This document shows positions 60,033-64,000 of a DNA stretch of 64,000 bases, one piece after another; the stretch's first letter is position 1, and each line of letters opens with the position of its first letter. The translations under genes and the position numbers were made by a program. The notes under the pieces were generated by a model that saw nothing but the letters and a program-made list of their open reading frames with translations, searched no databases and was not told where the DNA came from. The DNA comes from Gammaproteobacteria bacterium (lineage in GTDB: Bacteria > Pseudomonadota > Gammaproteobacteria > Burkholderiales > Burkholderiaceae_C), in contig JAHIYE010000003.1 in assembly GCA_018815325.1 (NCBI GenBank), forward strand, positions 62,001-126,000, read 5' to 3'.

Positions 60033-60707
60033 ATGACCCAAGCCAAACACCCCACCATCTCTCTCTCGGCCGCCGACTTCAACCCGACGGAAATGTATTT
60101 CCTGCTGCGCGACTCGATCGTGCCGCGCCCGATTGCCTGGGTCTCCACCATCAACGCGGCCGGTGAAACCAACCTCGCGCCATTCAGCTTTTTCAACGTG
60201 GTGTGCCCCGAGCCGCCCGTGCTGGGCTTCTCCTGTGGGCCGCGTGGCGACAACCATACCAACCCCCTGCGCCTGCCCAAGGACACCTTGCTCAACATCC
60301 GCGCCAATGGCGAGTTCGTGATCAACCTGTCGCCCGAAAGTCTGTTCGATGAGATGGTCAAGAGCGCCGAAGGCCTGCCGCATGGCCAGAGTGAGTTCGC
60401 CCACACCGGGCTCGTGGAAGTGCCCTCCACCGTGGTGCGCCCACCCCGCGTGGCCGGCACGCCCGTAGCCTATGAATGCAAGGTCTACGACATCCTGGAT
60501 GTCGGTGCGAACTCCTGGGTCATGGGCAGCGTGGTGCATGTGCATATCGATGAATCCGTCTACGTCGGCACCAAGGGTGAGCAGCGCCACCGCATCGATG
60601 TGCTGGAGCATGTAGAGCAACGCCCGATCGGCCGGCTTGGCCGCGCGCACTACGTGCGCCTGCGCGAGATTGAAACCCATCTCCGCAAGGACGGGCCCAA
60701 CAACTAG
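60033..60707 (+). CDS. Flavin reductase-like FMN-binding protein
   Basis: 224 residues, flavoredoxin/flavin reductase-like fold with RDSIVPRPIAWVSTINAAGE and NLAPFSFFNVVCPEPPVLGF. Binds FMN; function unknown. CACAAT lies 6 nt before the ATG. Confidence 0.9.
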   Translation: MTQAKHPTISLSAADFNPTEMYFLLRDSIVPRPIAWVSTINAAGETNLAPFSFFNVVCPEPPVLGFSCGPRGDNHTNPLRLPKDTLLNIRANGEFVINLSPESLFDEMVKSAEGLPHGQSEFAHTGLVEVPSTVVRPPRVAGTPVAYECKVYDILDVGANSWVMGSVVHVHIDESVYVGTKGEQRHRIDVLEHVEQRPIGRLGRAHYVRLREIETHLRKDGPNN

Positions 60708-60734
60708 GGCTAGCGGCCAGGCCTGGACCGGCTG

Positions 60735-60830
60735 CTAGCCCTTCAGCACGGTCTGCCCACCCAGATAGGCTTGCAGCACAGAGGGCACGTTTACCGAGCC
60801 GTCGGCATTCTGGTAATTCTGGTAGTGCTG
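60735..60830 (-). pseudogene. Remnant of a second serS 3' end
   Basis: On the reverse strand the sequence ends with [18 protein letters not shown], then GGQTVLKG and a stop (60735-60737). This matches the SerRS C-terminus (the intact gene ends [18 protein letters not shown]). About 30 codons remain; the rest is absent. It lies 60 bp downstream of the intact serS stop. Confidence 0.8.
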
Positions 60831-60892
60831 GTTTCGGCCCGCTACGCTTAACTTTCACTTCGCGAAAGTGAGCCTGCACTCAAACCAACAGC

Positions 60893-62814
<1,922 letters not shown>

Positions 62815-63747
62815 CTACAGCTTCAAGCCCTTAGGCAAAGGAAACTTCACCGTCTCCTCAATCCCATCCATCGTCCTGATCGACACCGCACCAAACTCCT
62901 TGATCCGGTCAATCACCTCACGGACCAGAATGCCAGGAGCCGAGGCACCGGCGGTGAGGCCCACAATCTGCTTGCCTTCAAACCACTGCGGCTGCAGCTC
63001 ATTGGCGTTGTCCACCATATAACTTTCGGTGCCCAGCTTCTGCGCCACTTCGCGCAGGCGGTTGCTGTTGGAACTGGTGGGGCTGCCCACCACGATCACG
63101 ATGTCCACCTTGGTGCTCATGATCTTGACGGCATCCTGCCGGTTCTGCGTGGCGTAGCAGATGTCCTGCTGCTTGGGGCTGCGCACCTGCGGGAAACGCG
63201 CCTGCACGGCAGCCGTGATGGCCGCGGCATCGTCCATGCTCAGCGTGGTCTGGGTCACCAGTGCGAGCTTCTCGGTCTGCCCGGGCTGCACCCTGGCCAC
63301 GTCCTCCACATCCTCCACCAGATGGATGCCGCTGTCGAGCTGGCCCATGGTGCCCTCGACCTCAGGGTGGCCCTTGTGGCCGATCATGATGAACTCGTAG
63401 CCCTCCTTGTGCAGCTTGGCCACTTCAATGTGCACCTTGGTCACCAGCGGGCAGGTCGCATCAAACACGCTGAAGCCGCGCGCCCTGGCCTCGTCCTGCA
63501 CCGCCTTGCTCACGCCGTGAGCCGAGAACACCAGCGTGGCGCCCGGCGGCACATCGGCCAGGTCCTCGATGAAGATCGCCCCCTTGGCCTTGAGGTCATT
63601 CACCACATAGGTGTTGTGCACGATCTCGTGGCGCACATAGATTGGTGCGCCGAACTTGTGCAGGGCGCGCTCGACGATCTCGATGGCACGGTCCACCCCG
63701 GCGCAAAAGCCACGCGGTTCGGCGAGCACGATTTCCTGCAACATCAC
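62815..63747 (-). CDS. ispH: 4-hydroxy-3-methylbut-2-enyl diphosphate reductase
   Basis: 310 residues with the iron-sulfur cysteines in EPRGFCAGVDRAI and DATCPLVTKVH and the third in the ICYATQNR region; VGSPTSSNSNRL is the substrate loop. Last step of the MEP isoprenoid pathway. Overlaps the upstream FKBP-type gene (TGATG). Confidence 0.96.
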   Translation of the reverse strand: MMLQEIVLAEPRGFCAGVDRAIEIVERALHKFGAPIYVRHEIVHNTYVVNDLKAKGAIFIEDLADVPPGATLVFSAHGVSKAVQDEARARGFSVFDATCPLVTKVHIEVAKLHKEGYEFIMIGHKGHPEVEGTMGQLDSGIHLVEDVEDVARVQPGQTEKLALVTQTTLSMDDAAAITAAVQARFPQVRSPKQQDICYATQNRQDAVKIMSTKVDIVIVVGSPTSSNSNRLREVAQKLGTESYMVDNANELQPQWFEGKQIVGLTAGASAPGILVREVIDRIKEFGAVSIRTMDGIEETVKFPLPKGLKL

Positions 63748-64000
63748 AGCACTCCGATCAGATGCACTTCAAAGGTCACGGGCTGGCCCGCCAGCGGGTG
63801 ATTGAAGTCAAGCAGCACACCACCATCCTCGCGCACCCGCAGCACCACGCCGGCAAACTGGCCCTGGCCGTCGGGGGTGGGGAACTGCACCACATCACCC
63901 ATGCGGTATTGCTCCAGCGGATCCCCCATTTCGGTGAGCACCTTGTGCGCCAGCCACTGCTGCATGTCGGGGTTGCGCTCGCCAAAGGCGGCTCCGGCGG
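63744..64000 (-). CDS. FKBP-type peptidyl-prolyl isomerase, SlpA/FkpB-like (5' end beyond window)
   Basis: The open frame runs to the window edge (about 85 residues present): AFGERNPDMQQWL, then DVVQFPTPDGQGQFAGVVLR and DFNHPLAGQPVTFEVHLIGVL, the C-terminal half of a SlyD/SlpA-type FKBP. Such fkpB genes often precede ispH, as here. Confidence 0.88.
   Translation of the reverse strand, partial: AGAAFGERNPDMQQWLAHKVLTEMGDPLEQYRMGDVVQFPTPDGQGQFAGVVLRVREDGGVLLDFNHPLAGQPVTFEVHLIGVL

Overview
This is a GC-rich chromosomal window that reads as a betaproteobacterium of the Comamonadaceae type (Polaromonas / Rhodoferax / Acidovorax relatives). That placement is inferred from gene families and neighbourhoods: an RpfE-type gene ahead of recJ, a TrpRS with a C-terminal extension, IorA plus a long IorB with a TRAP transporter, and frequent -10-like boxes directly before start codons. 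No marker gene search was possible.

Layout. 1-7337: a truncated GspE/PilB-type ATPase coupled to a spermidine-synthase-like gene, a DNA glycosylase, TatD, then a forward run of an S1C protease, MoxR ATPase, DUF58 protein and VWA membrane protein. 7489-16950: a GFA protein, a membrane-anchored serine hydrolase, a secreted glycerophosphodiester phosphodiesterase, two overlapping tiny reverse ORFs, an M14-like peptidase coupled to an alpha/beta hydrolase, a small conserved protein, a GGDEF-EAL protein and a DinB-type protein. 17011-29190: LolD and LolC/E, the RpfE-type gene and RecJ, a diguanylate cyclase, a Y-family polymerase behind a perfect LexA box, and a tight forward run (PHP phosphatase, DMT transporter, YciO/Sua5-like, site-2 protease, TrpRS).

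29268-44094: a tRNA-Ser(CGA) gene and an integrated element of about 14.7 kb bounded by a 17-bp direct repeat of the tRNA 3' end. It carries a tyrosine integrase, two AlpA-like regulators, an O/DnaC-like replication pair, small DNA-binding and DUF5681-like proteins, and one giant protein of about 1860 residues with an HExxH zinc-protease motif. I see no large terminase, portal, capsid, tail or lysis gene, so it looks like a phage-satellite-type (PICI-like) island or a strongly reduced prophage. This is the most unusual part of the window.

44098-64000: ordinary chromosome resumes with a VOC protein, a secreted hydrolase of lower GC, an amidase, an MFS transporter, and a LysR-controlled cluster encoding a 2-oxoacid (indolepyruvate-type) oxidoreductase, a TRAP transporter and a thioesterase. 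SlyD, an RNB-domain ribonuclease, a flavin reductase, SerRS (followed by a leftover 3' fragment of a second SerRS gene), IspH and a truncated FKBP-type isomerase complete the window.

A dispersed element of about 75 bp occurs three times: between lolC/E and lolD, between iorA and iorB, and inside the recJ reading frame, where it adds about 25 residues just after the DHH motif.
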